Positions 49,487 through 57,136 of a DNA stretch of 64,000 nucleotides are shown one piece after another. The stretch covers positions 62,001-126,000 of the forward strand of contig NZ_LRBG01000012.1 in the NCBI RefSeq assembly GCF_001580545.1, written 5' to 3'. How positions within the stretch are numbered: the first letter of the stretch is position 1; each line of letters opens with the position of its first letter. A program made the translations under genes and the position numbers. The notes under the pieces are model-generated. The model made no database searches. It saw only the letters and a list, made by a program, of their open reading frames with translations, and had not been told where the DNA came from. This DNA is from Paraburkholderia monticola (GTDB lineage Bacteria; Pseudomonadota; Gammaproteobacteria; Burkholderiales; Burkholderiaceae).

Positions 49487-50754
49487 GTTCGACGGTTTCC
49501 ACCACACCGACAGCGCTCGGGCAACCCCATGCGCAGCCGCGTGGCTACGCCGAGCGCAACGTCCAGTACTGGCGGCGCAATCTCGTCGTCTGCGTGTTCG
49601 GCTCGTTCACGACGCTCGTCAGCCTGAGCATGCTGCTGCCGTTCCTGCCACTCTATGTCCGGCAGCTCGGCGTCACTTCGCAGTCCGCCGTGATCCAGTG
49701 GTCGGGCATCGCGTTCGGCGCGACCTTCCTCGGCACCGCGCTCACCGCGCCGCTGTGGGGGCGCCTCGCCGACCGCTTCGGCCGCAAGCCGATGCTCGTT
49801 CGCGCGGCGATCGGCATGGCTGTGGTCATGTCGTTGATCGGCGTGGCGCACAATGTGTACGAACTGGTCGCGCTACGGCTCGTCGCCGGTCTGGTCGGGG
49901 GTTATGCGTCGGCGTCAACGGTGATGGTGGGCACCCAGGCGCCGCGCGAACGTGCGGGCTGGGCACTCGGCATCCTGTCGACGGGCGCGCTCGCGGGCAA
50001 CCTCGTCGGGCCGCTGGTCGGCGGCGTGCTGCCTGACTGGATCGGCATTCGCGGCACGTTCTTCGCGGGCGGCGCGATGATCGCCGCGGCGGCGCTCCTG
50101 ACGATCTTCGTCGTGAAGGAAGAATTTCACCCGGCCAGCGACGCGCAAGCCCACGCGCGCGACGCGGCGGGCACGCCCGTGCGCCGCGTCAATTACGTGG
50201 TGGTGGCCGCGCTGCTCGTCACGGCAATGATGGTGCTGCTCGCCAATATGTCGATCGAGCCGATCATCACCGTATATATCGGCGGACTTGGCGTGGGCGC
50301 GGCGCATCTCGCGCGCGTGGCGGGCGTGGTTATGGCATGCTCGGCGCTCGGGAGCATGCTGACGGCCGCGCGCCTCGGCGCGCTCGCCGACCGGTTCGGG
50401 AGCTGGCGCGTGATCATCGCCTGCCTCGTGCTCACCGGGCTCGCGATGGTGCCGCAAGCGTTCGTGACGCACTGGTGGCAACTCGCGGCGCTGCGCATGC
50501 TGATGGGCATGACCCTCGCGGGTCTGTTGCCGTCGATCGGCAAGCTGGCGCGGCAATCGGTGGACGAAAGCAGGACCGGTCGCATGCTCGGCTATCTGCA
50601 GTCGGCGCAATTCAGCGGCCAGGTGGTGGGCCCGGTGATCGGCGGCGTGATCGGCGTTCATCTCGGGCTGCACGCGGTGTTCTTCGTGACCGGCGCACTG
50701 CTGATCGCTTGCGGCGGCCTCGCGCATTGGGCGCAGCGCCGCGCTGGAGTCTGA
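49483..50754 (+). CDS. MFS drug-efflux-type transporter (DHA1)
   Basis: 423 residues, twelve helices. The signature loop GRLADRFGRKPMLVRAAIG between helices 2 and 3 is intact, motif C-like GNLVGPLVGG lies in helix 5, and a second GALADRFGSWR loop is in the second half, as in MdtG-type multidrug exporters. Translationally coupled to the YbfB-type gene. Confidence 0.88.
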   Translation: MSSTVSTTPTALGQPHAQPRGYAERNVQYWRRNLVVCVFGSFTTLVSLSMLLPFLPLYVRQLGVTSQSAVIQWSGIAFGATFLGTALTAPLWGRLADRFGRKPMLVRAAIGMAVVMSLIGVAHNVYELVALRLVAGLVGGYASASTVMVGTQAPRERAGWALGILSTGALAGNLVGPLVGGVLPDWIGIRGTFFAGGAMIAAAALLTIFVVKEEFHPASDAQAHARDAAGTPVRRVNYVVVAALLVTAMMVLLANMSIEPIITVYIGGLGVGAAHLARVAGVVMACSALGSMLTAARLGALADRFGSWRVIIACLVLTGLAMVPQAFVTHWWQLAALRMLMGMTLAGLLPSIGKLARQSVDESRTGRMLGYLQSAQFSGQVVGPVIGGVIGVHLGLHAVFFVTGALLIACGGLAHWAQRRAGV

Positions 50755-50812
50755 CCAGCGCACCGGCTGGCAGACACATTGAACTTGCTTACGCATCGGG
50801 TGGAAAACGACC

Positions 50813-51913
50813 ATGAGCACTCAAACGGACAATCGCGCGTTGCTGCGCTCGCTCGGCATCCAGAAGCCGATCATTCAGGCGCCCATGGCGGGCGTCACCA
50901 CGCCGGCGCTGGCCGCCGCGGTGTCGAACGCGGGCGGCCTCGGCTCGCTCGGCGTGGCCGCGATGAGCGCGGAGAACGCGCGCCGCGCGATCCACCAGAC
51001 CCGCGAGCTGACGACGCGGCCGTTCAACGTCAACGTGTTCTGCCATCGCCCGGCCACGCCCGATGCCGCCGTCGAGCGCGCCTGGCTCGACTGGCTCGAA
51101 CCCGTGTTCCGGCAATACGGCGCGACGCCGCCGGCGTCGCTCGCCGAGATATACACGAGCTTCGTCGTCGACACAGCGATGCAAGCGATGCTGCTCGCGG
51201 AAAAACCGGCCGTGGTGAGCTTCCATTTCGGCTTGCCGCCCGATGCGGTGATCGCGCAGCTGAAGCACGCGGGCATCCGGTTGCTGGCGAGCGCCACCCA
51301 TCTCGACGAAGCGGCAGCGGCCGTCGAGGCCGGTGTCGACGCGATCGTCGCCCAGGGCATCGAAGCGGGCGGCCATCGCGGCGTGTTCGACACGACCGGG
51401 CGCGACGAGCGCCTCGGCACCTTCGCGCTCACGCGCCTGCTGGTCAGCGAGTTCGACGTGCCCGTGATCGCGGCGGGCGGCATCATGGACGGCGCGGGCA
51501 TCGCGGCCGCGCTCGCGCTGGGCGCGCAGGCGGCGCAACTGGGCACGGCGTTCGTCGCGTGTCCTGAGACCTCGATCGACGACGGTTACCGCCGCGCGTT
51601 GCTCAGCGATGCGGCGCGCTCGACGACCTTCACGTCGGCCATTTCGGGGCGCCTCGCGCGCAGCATCGTCAATCGCTTCACCGCGCTCGGCGAGGACCCG
51701 CGGGCGCCGCGCACGCCGTCCTATCCGATCACCTACGACGCGGGCAAAGCGCTCAATGCGGCGGCCAAGGCCAAGGGGGAGTTCGGCTACGGCGCGCAAT
51801 GGGCGGGCCAGGCCGCGCCGCTTGCGCGCTCGTTGCCGGCGGGCGAACTGATGGCGCAGCTCGAACGCGAAACGCGGGAAAGCATCGCGCGGCTGCATGC
51901 GGCGTGGAACTGA
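50813..51913 (+). CDS. Nitronate monooxygenase (class I NMO-like flavoprotein)
   Basis: 366 residues, FMN-dependent TIM barrel. Motifs: KPIIQAPMAGVTTPALAAAV, SNAGGLGSLG, the active-site His in QGIEAGGHRG, and PVIAAGGIMDGAGIAAAL with GAQAAQLGTAF for FMN phosphate. It oxidises propionate-3-nitronate or other nitronates to semialdehyde and nitrite. It starts 58 bp after the MFS gene, so the three form a likely operon. Confidence 0.92.
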   Translation: MSTQTDNRALLRSLGIQKPIIQAPMAGVTTPALAAAVSNAGGLGSLGVAAMSAENARRAIHQTRELTTRPFNVNVFCHRPATPDAAVERAWLDWLEPVFRQYGATPPASLAEIYTSFVVDTAMQAMLLAEKPAVVSFHFGLPPDAVIAQLKHAGIRLLASATHLDEAAAAVEAGVDAIVAQGIEAGGHRGVFDTTGRDERLGTFALTRLLVSEFDVPVIAAGGIMDGAGIAAALALGAQAAQLGTAFVACPETSIDDGYRRALLSDAARSTTFTSAISGRLARSIVNRFTALGEDPRAPRTPSYPITYDAGKALNAAAKAKGEFGYGAQWAGQAAPLARSLPAGELMAQLERETRESIARLHAAWN

Positions 51914-51987
51914 GCAGTCTGAGTTCCATGCTTCCAGCGCGGCCGGGATCGACAGGTCGATGAGCCAAACGACAAAGGCGAACTGGC

Positions 51988-52932
51988 ATGCAACGCAAAT
52001 TCGACGATCTGCTGCTCGGCAGCATCGAGCTTTTCTGCCTCGCGGCGGAGCTGGGAAGCTTCACGCTGGCGGCCAACGCCGCGAGCGTCACCCCGGCGGC
52101 CGTGAGCCGGTCGGTGGCGCGGCTCGAGGAGCGGCTCGGCGTGCGCCTGTTCGTGCGCACCACGCGCCAGATCCGCCTGACCGACGCGGGGCGGCGCTAC
52201 TTCGAGCAATGCCGTGAGGCCCTGTCGCAACTCGCGGACGCCGAGCGTGAAGTGACGGGCGAGCAGACCACGCCGGCCGGCGTGCTGCGCATCAGCATGC
52301 CGACGCCCTATGGGCACTATCGTGTCTTGCCGCTGCTGCCGGCCTTTCGCGAGCGCTATCCGCAAGTGCAGGTCGAGACGCACCTGAGCAACCGCAATAT
52401 CGACTTCGCGGACGAAGGTTTCGATCTCGCGATACGCGGACGCGCGCCGGCCGATTCGAATCTCGTGGCACGCAAGCTCGAAGATGCGGAAATGGTCGTG
52501 GTGGCGACACCCGCCTATCTGAAGCGCAAGGGCGTGCCCAAAACCGTGGCGGACCTGCAGGCGCATGAATGCATCCAGTTCGAACTGCCAAGCAGCGGAC
52601 GCCATCTCCCCTGGACCTTCGAAGACCCGCACGACGATGGTGACGTGCCGACGAGGGGCAGTTATGCCACCTCCGGCGACGCGCTTGCCGGCGTGACGCT
52701 TGCGCGTGCCGGCGCGGGCCTGTTTCAGACGTATCGCTTCGTGGTGGCGGACGACCTGCGTGAAGGCAGGCTCGTGGAGGTGTTGCGCGAAGCGGGCGGA
52801 CGCACGCGGCCGTTCATCCTGCTCTATCCGCACGCGCGCTACCTGACTTCGCGCGTGCGGGCTTTCGTCGATTTTCTCGTCGAGCAGTTGGCGACACCCA
52901 CGGCCCCAGCGGCGCCCACTCGCGCGCGCTGA
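51988..52932 (+). CDS. LysR-family transcriptional regulator
   Basis: 314 residues. HTH: GSFTLAANAASVTPAAVSRSVARLE. Effector domain: LRISMPTPYGHYRVLPLLPAF, NIDFADEGFDLAIRGRAP, AGAGLFQTYRFVV. It follows the nitronate monooxygenase by 74 bp and converges on the SDR gene (17-bp gap). Likely target is the operon upstream or itself. Confidence 0.9.
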   Translation: MQRKFDDLLLGSIELFCLAAELGSFTLAANAASVTPAAVSRSVARLEERLGVRLFVRTTRQIRLTDAGRRYFEQCREALSQLADAEREVTGEQTTPAGVLRISMPTPYGHYRVLPLLPAFRERYPQVQVETHLSNRNIDFADEGFDLAIRGRAPADSNLVARKLEDAEMVVVATPAYLKRKGVPKTVADLQAHECIQFELPSSGRHLPWTFEDPHDDGDVPTRGSYATSGDALAGVTLARAGAGLFQTYRFVVADDLREGRLVEVLREAGGRTRPFILLYPHARYLTSRVRAFVDFLVEQLATPTAPAAPTRAR

Positions 52933-52948
52933 GCTGCGCGCGCTTCGC

Positions 52949-53659
52949 TCAGTGGCCCGCGCTCTGGCCGCCGTCCACGTGCAGGATCTCGCCGGTCACG
53001 AACGGCGCCGAGTCGAGATAGAGAATCGCGTTGACGATGTCGCTCATCTCGCCCATATGACCCATTGGATGCAGTGCGCCGAGCGCCGCATAGGTTTCGG
53101 GCGCATGCATCGGTGACTTGATGATGCCGGGCGAAACCGCGTTGACGCGAATGCCGCGCTTCGCATACTCGATCGCGAGCGAGCGCGTCGCCGCGGCGAG
53201 GCCGCCCTTGGTCAGCGAGGCCAGCACCGACGGAACGCCTTCGACCGCGTGATCGACGAGGGTGGTCGTGATGTTGACCACGTGTCCGCGCTCACGCTTT
53301 TCCATCTCGGCAATCGCGAGCTGCGTGATATGGAAGAATCCCGCGAGATTGATGCCCGTGACCGTCGCGTAGTCTTCGGCGGTGTATTGGGTGAACGGCT
53401 TGGCCAGGAAAATGCCCGCATTGTTGACGAGCGTATCGACACGTCCGAAACGCGCGATGGCCGTCTCGATGACCCGTCGAGCGGTGGCCGGATCGGCGAT
53501 GTCGCCGGCCACCGTGACGAGGTCAGGATCATCGGATGGTTTGATGCTGCGCGATGTCGCGACCACCTGATGGCCGAGCTTGCGAAATGCGTCGACTGTT
53601 TCGGCGCCGATGCCTTGCGATGCACCGGTGACCACGATGACTTTGGAAGCGTGACTCAT
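52949..53659 (-). CDS. Short-chain dehydrogenase/reductase-like protein without the catalytic tyrosine
   Basis: 236 residues. Cofactor motif VTGASQGIGAETV and LVNNAGIF are intact, as is the PG-x-I motif (VSPGIIKSP) and HVDGGQSAGH. The active-site Y-x-x-x-K is ASLTK, so Lys is kept but Tyr is Ala. The preceding Ser position is in ITTTLVD. Either the chemistry differs or the protein binds nucleotide without catalysing. Start at 53659 (MSHASK). Upstream gap of 172 bp to the VOC gene. Confidence 0.85.
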   Translation of the reverse strand: MSHASKVIVVTGASQGIGAETVDAFRKLGHQVVATSRSIKPSDDPDLVTVAGDIADPATARRVIETAIARFGRVDTLVNNAGIFLAKPFTQYTAEDYATVTGINLAGFFHITQLAIAEMEKRERGHVVNITTTLVDHAVEGVPSVLASLTKGGLAAATRSLAIEYAKRGIRVNAVSPGIIKSPMHAPETYAALGALHPMGHMGEMSDIVNAILYLDSAPFVTGEILHVDGGQSAGH

Positions 53660-53831
53660 GATGAACCTCGAAGTAAGTTGAACCTGCTAGTTGCGATCGG
53701 GCTAAAGGCTCCGATGGGTTCAATGTATGCGGCCGCGCTTCGCTTTTGAACACAAGCCATGGACAAACACTTGTGAGCCACAGGAACAAAAGGCGAGGGA
53801 CTACACCTGTCCAGACATGAGTCGGCGACGT

Positions 53832-54254
53832 TCAGGACGCCTGCGTGCGTGGGTCGTGGTCGAACTCGAGTCTGATCCCGCCCGGTTCGTACACCATCGT
53901 ATGGCGTTTGGGCCCGGGGCCGAGGTCTTCGGGCGCGAATTCGACTTTCACACCGGGCCACGCGGACACGCGCGAGAAGATCTCGTCGAGCGCTTGCTCG
54001 CTACCGACGCGCAACGCAAGATGATGCAGTCCGACATGGACCTTGCGATCGAATTCGACGAGACGGCTTGGGTCGGTGACTTGCCAGAGCGTCAACACGA
54101 CGTGTCCGTCCGACACGAATGCCGCCGGGTAAGCGGGCCTTTCGCCGACCTGCTTCCAGCCCAGACACTGCACGAAGAAGTCGCGCGTGAGGTTCAGATC
54201 ACGGACGGTGAGTCCGAGGTGGTCGATACCCAGCGTAAGCGGTGCGTCAGTCAT
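53832..54254 (-). CDS. VOC-family (glyoxalase/dioxygenase fold) protein
   Basis: 140 residues from ATG 54254, with a perfect AGGAGG ribosome site. Two beta-alpha-beta-beta-beta modules: GIDHLGLTVRDLNLTRDFF and VGLHHLALRVGSEQALDEIF, with a metal-ligand-like His in each and Glu in IRLEFDHD. Reaction unknown; candidates are glyoxalase, dioxygenase or resistance-type binding. Divergent from the marR gene at 54450. Confidence 0.87.
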   Translation of the reverse strand: MTDAPLTLGIDHLGLTVRDLNLTRDFFVQCLGWKQVGERPAYPAAFVSDGHVVLTLWQVTDPSRLVEFDRKVHVGLHHLALRVGSEQALDEIFSRVSAWPGVKVEFAPEDLGPGPKRHTMVYEPGGIRLEFDHDPRTQAS

Positions 54255-54449
54255 CGTGGTTTCCTCCTGAAGAGAGAGTAGGCAGCGGTCGAGCCCGTGC
54301 CCGGAACAATATAGCCCCAAAAAATCGCGGCGATTGTTGCCAGCGGCTGAACTCAGTTTTGACGCGGTGGATCGCAGACGGCCAGGAAACCCGCTTGCAT
54401 AAATCTGCATTGTCAAATATAGTCAAGTCAGATATCGAGGAGGTGAGCG

Positions 54450-54887
54450 ATGGACGATTCCGTCAACGAAGACTTCGAGCGCACGCAGAAGCTGATGTCC
54501 GTGCTAGGTCAGGCACGTCAGCTGATTGCAGGCGAACTGAGGGCAGGGCTCGCGGATGCGGGACTGAATCTGCAGGAGCGCGCCGTCCTGCTCACGCTGG
54601 CGCACGGTAGCGTGAGAACGCCGGCGGCGTTGTCGAAGCTGGCCGGCGTCCATCCCGCCCGGATGACGCGCGTGCTGGACAAGCTCGAAAGTAACGGCCT
54701 GATCGAGCGCGCCCGCAACGGTCGGGATCGCCGCCTCGTGGATGTTTCGTTGACGCGGGAAGGGCAGGCCGTCGCCGCCCGCAACGCACGGGTTGCACTG
54801 GGTGCATGGAGCGAGCGGCTCTCACACTTCTCGAAGTCGGACTTCGATACGTTGAGCGCGCTGCTTTCACGACTGATTGGCCACTGA
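54450..54887 (+). CDS. MarR-family regulator (first of the efflux cluster)
   Basis: 145 residues. Winged helix: PAALSKLAGVHPARMTRVLDKLES, wing ERARNGRDRRLVDVSLT. MarR proteins usually repress nearby efflux genes and release DNA on binding phenolic ligands. A half-operator TCAGATA lies at 54428-54434, 16 bp before the start. The stop codon lies in the loop of its terminator. Confidence 0.9.
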   Translation: MDDSVNEDFERTQKLMSVLGQARQLIAGELRAGLADAGLNLQERAVLLTLAHGSVRTPAALSKLAGVHPARMTRVLDKLESNGLIERARNGRDRRLVDVSLTREGQAVAARNARVALGAWSERLSHFSKSDFDTLSALLSRLIGH

Positions 54888-54902
54888 GGTGGCATTTTTT
54901 TT
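54880..54902 (+). terminator. Terminator of the first marR gene
   Basis: GCCAC (54880-54884) pairs with GTGGC (54889-54893) around TGAG, followed by eight T from 54895. The marR stop codon is inside the loop. It separates marR from the downstream pump gene. Confidence 0.65.
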
Positions 54903-54906
54903 ACCG

Positions 54907-54930
54907 ATTTATCTGACAGATCAGATAAAT
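54907..54930. promoter_or_regulatory. MarR-type operator of the pump gene
   Basis: A perfect inverted repeat with 10-bp arms, ATTTATCTGA and TCAGATAAAT, separated by CAGA. A weak promoter (TTTACC at 54900, GATAAA at 54924) overlaps it, so binding would block RNA polymerase. Confidence 0.8.
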
Positions 54931-54973
54931 GCCCGTTGCGGACGGGCGCTTCGAACCGAGACGAGGACGTGAC

Positions 54974-56536
54974 ATGAATCCATCGAGCAACCCAGCCGCG
55001 CCGGCCCAGCTGAGCGGCGCGAAGTTTGCGATCGGCACGTTTGCCGTGGCGCTCGCCACTTTTATGAATGTGCTGGATTCGTCGATCGCCAATGTCGCGA
55101 TTCCGACGCTCTCCGGCAACCTCGGCGTATCGATCGACGAGGGGACGTGGGTCATCACACTGTTTGCCGCGGCCAACGCGGTGTCGATTCCGTTGACAGG
55201 GTGGCTTACGCAGCGCATCGGCCAGGTCAAGCTGTTCGTCTGGGCGATCCTGCTGTTCGTGCTGTCGTCGGCGGCGTGCGGCATGGCGCCCAATCTGCTG
55301 ACGCTGCTCGCCGCCCGCGTCGTGCAGGGCGCCGTGGCGGGGCCGCTGGTGCCGTTGTCGCAGGCCTTGCTGCTCGGGTCGTTTCCCAAGGAAAAGAGTT
55401 CGAACGCGCTGGCGCTGTGGGCCATGACCGCGACGGTCGGGCCCATCGCGGGGCCGGCGCTGGGCGGCTGGATTACCGACAGCTACAGCTGGTCGTGGAT
55501 TTTCTACATCAACGTGCCGGTGGGCCTCTTTGCCGCCGGCGCGATCTGGGCCATCTATCGCGATCGCGAGACGCCGACCCGCAAAATCCCGATCGACAAG
55601 GTCGGACTGATCTCGCTGATCGCGTGGGTCGCACCGCTGCAGATCATGCTCGACAAGGGCCGCGACCTCGACTGGTTCAGCTCGCCCGTGATCTGGGCAC
55701 TGACGATCGTCGCCGTGGTCAGCTTCCTGTTCTTCCTGATCTGGGAATTGACTGAGGAAAAGCCGATCGTCAACTTGCGGCTTTTCGCCAGACGTAACTT
55801 CCTCGGCGGCACGATTGCGATTTCGGTCGCCTACGCGATCTTTTTCGCCAACCTCGTGATCCTGCCGCAGTGGATTCAGGGCTTTCTGGGCTACCGGGCG
55901 GTGGACGCCGGGCTCGTGACCGCGCCGCTCGGCATTTTTGCCGTGATCCTCGCCCCAGTGATGGGCAAGATCATGCCGCGCTCCGACATGCGGGTGCTTG
56001 CCACGCTGGCGTTCGCGGGATTCGCCGCGGTGTTCTTCATGCGCTCGAACTACACCACCGGCGTCGATGCATGGACGCTGGTTTTGCCGACGCTGCTGCA
56101 AGGCATTCCGACCGCGCTGTTCTTCACGCCGCTCACCGCGATCATCCTGTCGGGTCTGTCGCCGGAGGAGATTCCGGCGGCAGCGGGCCTGTCGAACTTC
56201 GCGCGCATTCTTGCCGGCGCGGTGGGCACGTCGTTGATGAGCAACGCGTGGAACGACCGCACGATCCTTCACCACGCGCGCCTCGCCGAGCAAACGAGCG
56301 TGGACGACCCAGGGTTCACCGGCGCGATCGCGCATCTGCAGGCGGCGCTGGACGCAGGCGTTCCCAAGGCCACCGCCTTTTACGAAGCCTCGCTCAACGC
56401 GCAGGCCACGATGCTGGGCCTGAACGACATCTTCTGGATCTCGGCGGTGATCTTTATCGTGATCATCCCGCTGATCTGGATCACGAAGCCGACCAAAGGT
56501 GGTGCCGCGGGCGCGGCAGGCGCCGGCGGACATTGA
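54974..56536 (+). CDS. EmrB/QacA-family MFS pump (DHA2, 14 helices)
   Basis: 520 residues. DHA2 signatures: FMNVLDSSIANVAIPTLSG in helix 1, TWVITLFAAANAVSIPLTGW, GWLTQRIGQVKLFV, and GPALGGWITDSYSWSWIFYINVP split across helices 5-6. Such pumps drive proton antiport of hydrophobic drugs or phenolics and work with an HlyD-type adaptor and a TolC-type channel, both encoded downstream. ATG 54974 follows GAGG. Controlled by the operator at 54907-54930. Confidence 0.92.
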   Translation: MNPSSNPAAPAQLSGAKFAIGTFAVALATFMNVLDSSIANVAIPTLSGNLGVSIDEGTWVITLFAAANAVSIPLTGWLTQRIGQVKLFVWAILLFVLSSAACGMAPNLLTLLAARVVQGAVAGPLVPLSQALLLGSFPKEKSSNALALWAMTATVGPIAGPALGGWITDSYSWSWIFYINVPVGLFAAGAIWAIYRDRETPTRKIPIDKVGLISLIAWVAPLQIMLDKGRDLDWFSSPVIWALTIVAVVSFLFFLIWELTEEKPIVNLRLFARRNFLGGTIAISVAYAIFFANLVILPQWIQGFLGYRAVDAGLVTAPLGIFAVILAPVMGKIMPRSDMRVLATLAFAGFAAVFFMRSNYTTGVDAWTLVLPTLLQGIPTALFFTPLTAIILSGLSPEEIPAAAGLSNFARILAGAVGTSLMSNAWNDRTILHHARLAEQTSVDDPGFTGAIAHLQAALDAGVPKATAFYEASLNAQATMLGLNDIFWISAVIFIVIIPLIWITKPTKGGAAGAAGAGGH

Positions 56537-56588
56537 ACCCGATTGGGAAACCCGGTCCGGATGGCAAATGAACGCCGCAAATTCCTCC

Positions 56589-56617
56589 TTGACATTATCT
56601 GATAATGCAGATATTGT
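56589..56617 (+). promoter_or_regulatory. Promoter with MarR-type operator, second marR gene
   Basis: TTGACA (56589-56594), 17-bp spacer, TATTGT (56612-56617). The spacer is occupied by TTATCTGA-taat-GCAGATAT (56595-56614), the same operator as at 54907-54930 with one arm imperfect. Expected to drive the marR gene at 56643. Confidence 0.75.
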
Positions 56618-56642
56618 TCAAATCAACAAGGAGAGCACCGCC

Positions 56643-57080
56643 ATGGACCACTACACGACGAAGAATTTCATGCTGACAGACAGTATCGGTTTCAGGCTCG
56701 TCAAGGCACGCAACGTGGTCGTTGCGGAAATGGACGCGGCGCTCAAGGACCTCGACATCAACGGCCAGCAGATGGGCATCCTGCTTTCCCTCAAGCAGGG
56801 TGTGGCGAGCACGCCTTTCGAGCTGTCGAAACTGCTCGGAATCGACACCGGCCTGATGACGCGGATGCTGGACAAGCTGGAATCCAAGGGACTGCTGGAA
56901 CGATCGCGCGACCCGGAAGATCGCCGCGTGGTCAATCTGACGTTGACCGCGGCGGGGCTGAAAACCGCCGCGCGGATTCCGGAAATCGCCCCGCATGTGT
57001 TGAACGCCCGCTTGCGCAAATTCACGAAGGCCGAGTTTGCCGAGCTGAACCGCCTGCTTCGCAAGTTGACAGACGACTGA
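56643..57080 (+). CDS. MarR-family regulator (second of the efflux cluster)
   Basis: 145 residues. HTH: PFELSKLLGIDTGLMTRMLDKLES; wing ERSRDPEDRRVVNLTLT. The recognition region is similar to that of the first MarR (TRVLDKLESNGLIERAR against TRMLDKLESKGLLERSR), consistent with both reading the same operator. It sits behind its own operator-embedded promoter and ends in a strong terminator. AAGGAGAGC is the ribosome site. Confidence 0.9.
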   Translation: MDHYTTKNFMLTDSIGFRLVKARNVVVAEMDAALKDLDINGQQMGILLSLKQGVASTPFELSKLLGIDTGLMTRMLDKLESKGLLERSRDPEDRRVVNLTLTAAGLKTAARIPEIAPHVLNARLRKFTKAEFAELNRLLRKLTDD

Positions 57081-57083
57081 GCG

Positions 57084-57109
57084 GCGCGGCCGTGTGCCGC
57101 GCTTTTTTT
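57084..57109 (+). terminator. Rho-independent terminator after the second marR gene
   Basis: GCGCGGC (57084-57090) pairs with GCCGCGC (57096-57102) around CGTGT, followed by seven T (57103-57109). It limits read-through into the outer-membrane factor gene. Confidence 0.88.
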
Positions 57110-57116
57110 CACCCAT

Positions 57117-57136
57117 TAATCTGATTTGTCAGAAAA
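57117..57136. promoter_or_regulatory. MarR-type operator overlapping the NodT start
   Basis: TAATCTGA-tttg-TCAGAAAA, seven of eight bases in each arm relative to TTATCTGA-N4-TCAGATAA. It runs up to the first base of the ATG at 57136, where no ribosome site is seen. Confidence 0.65.
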
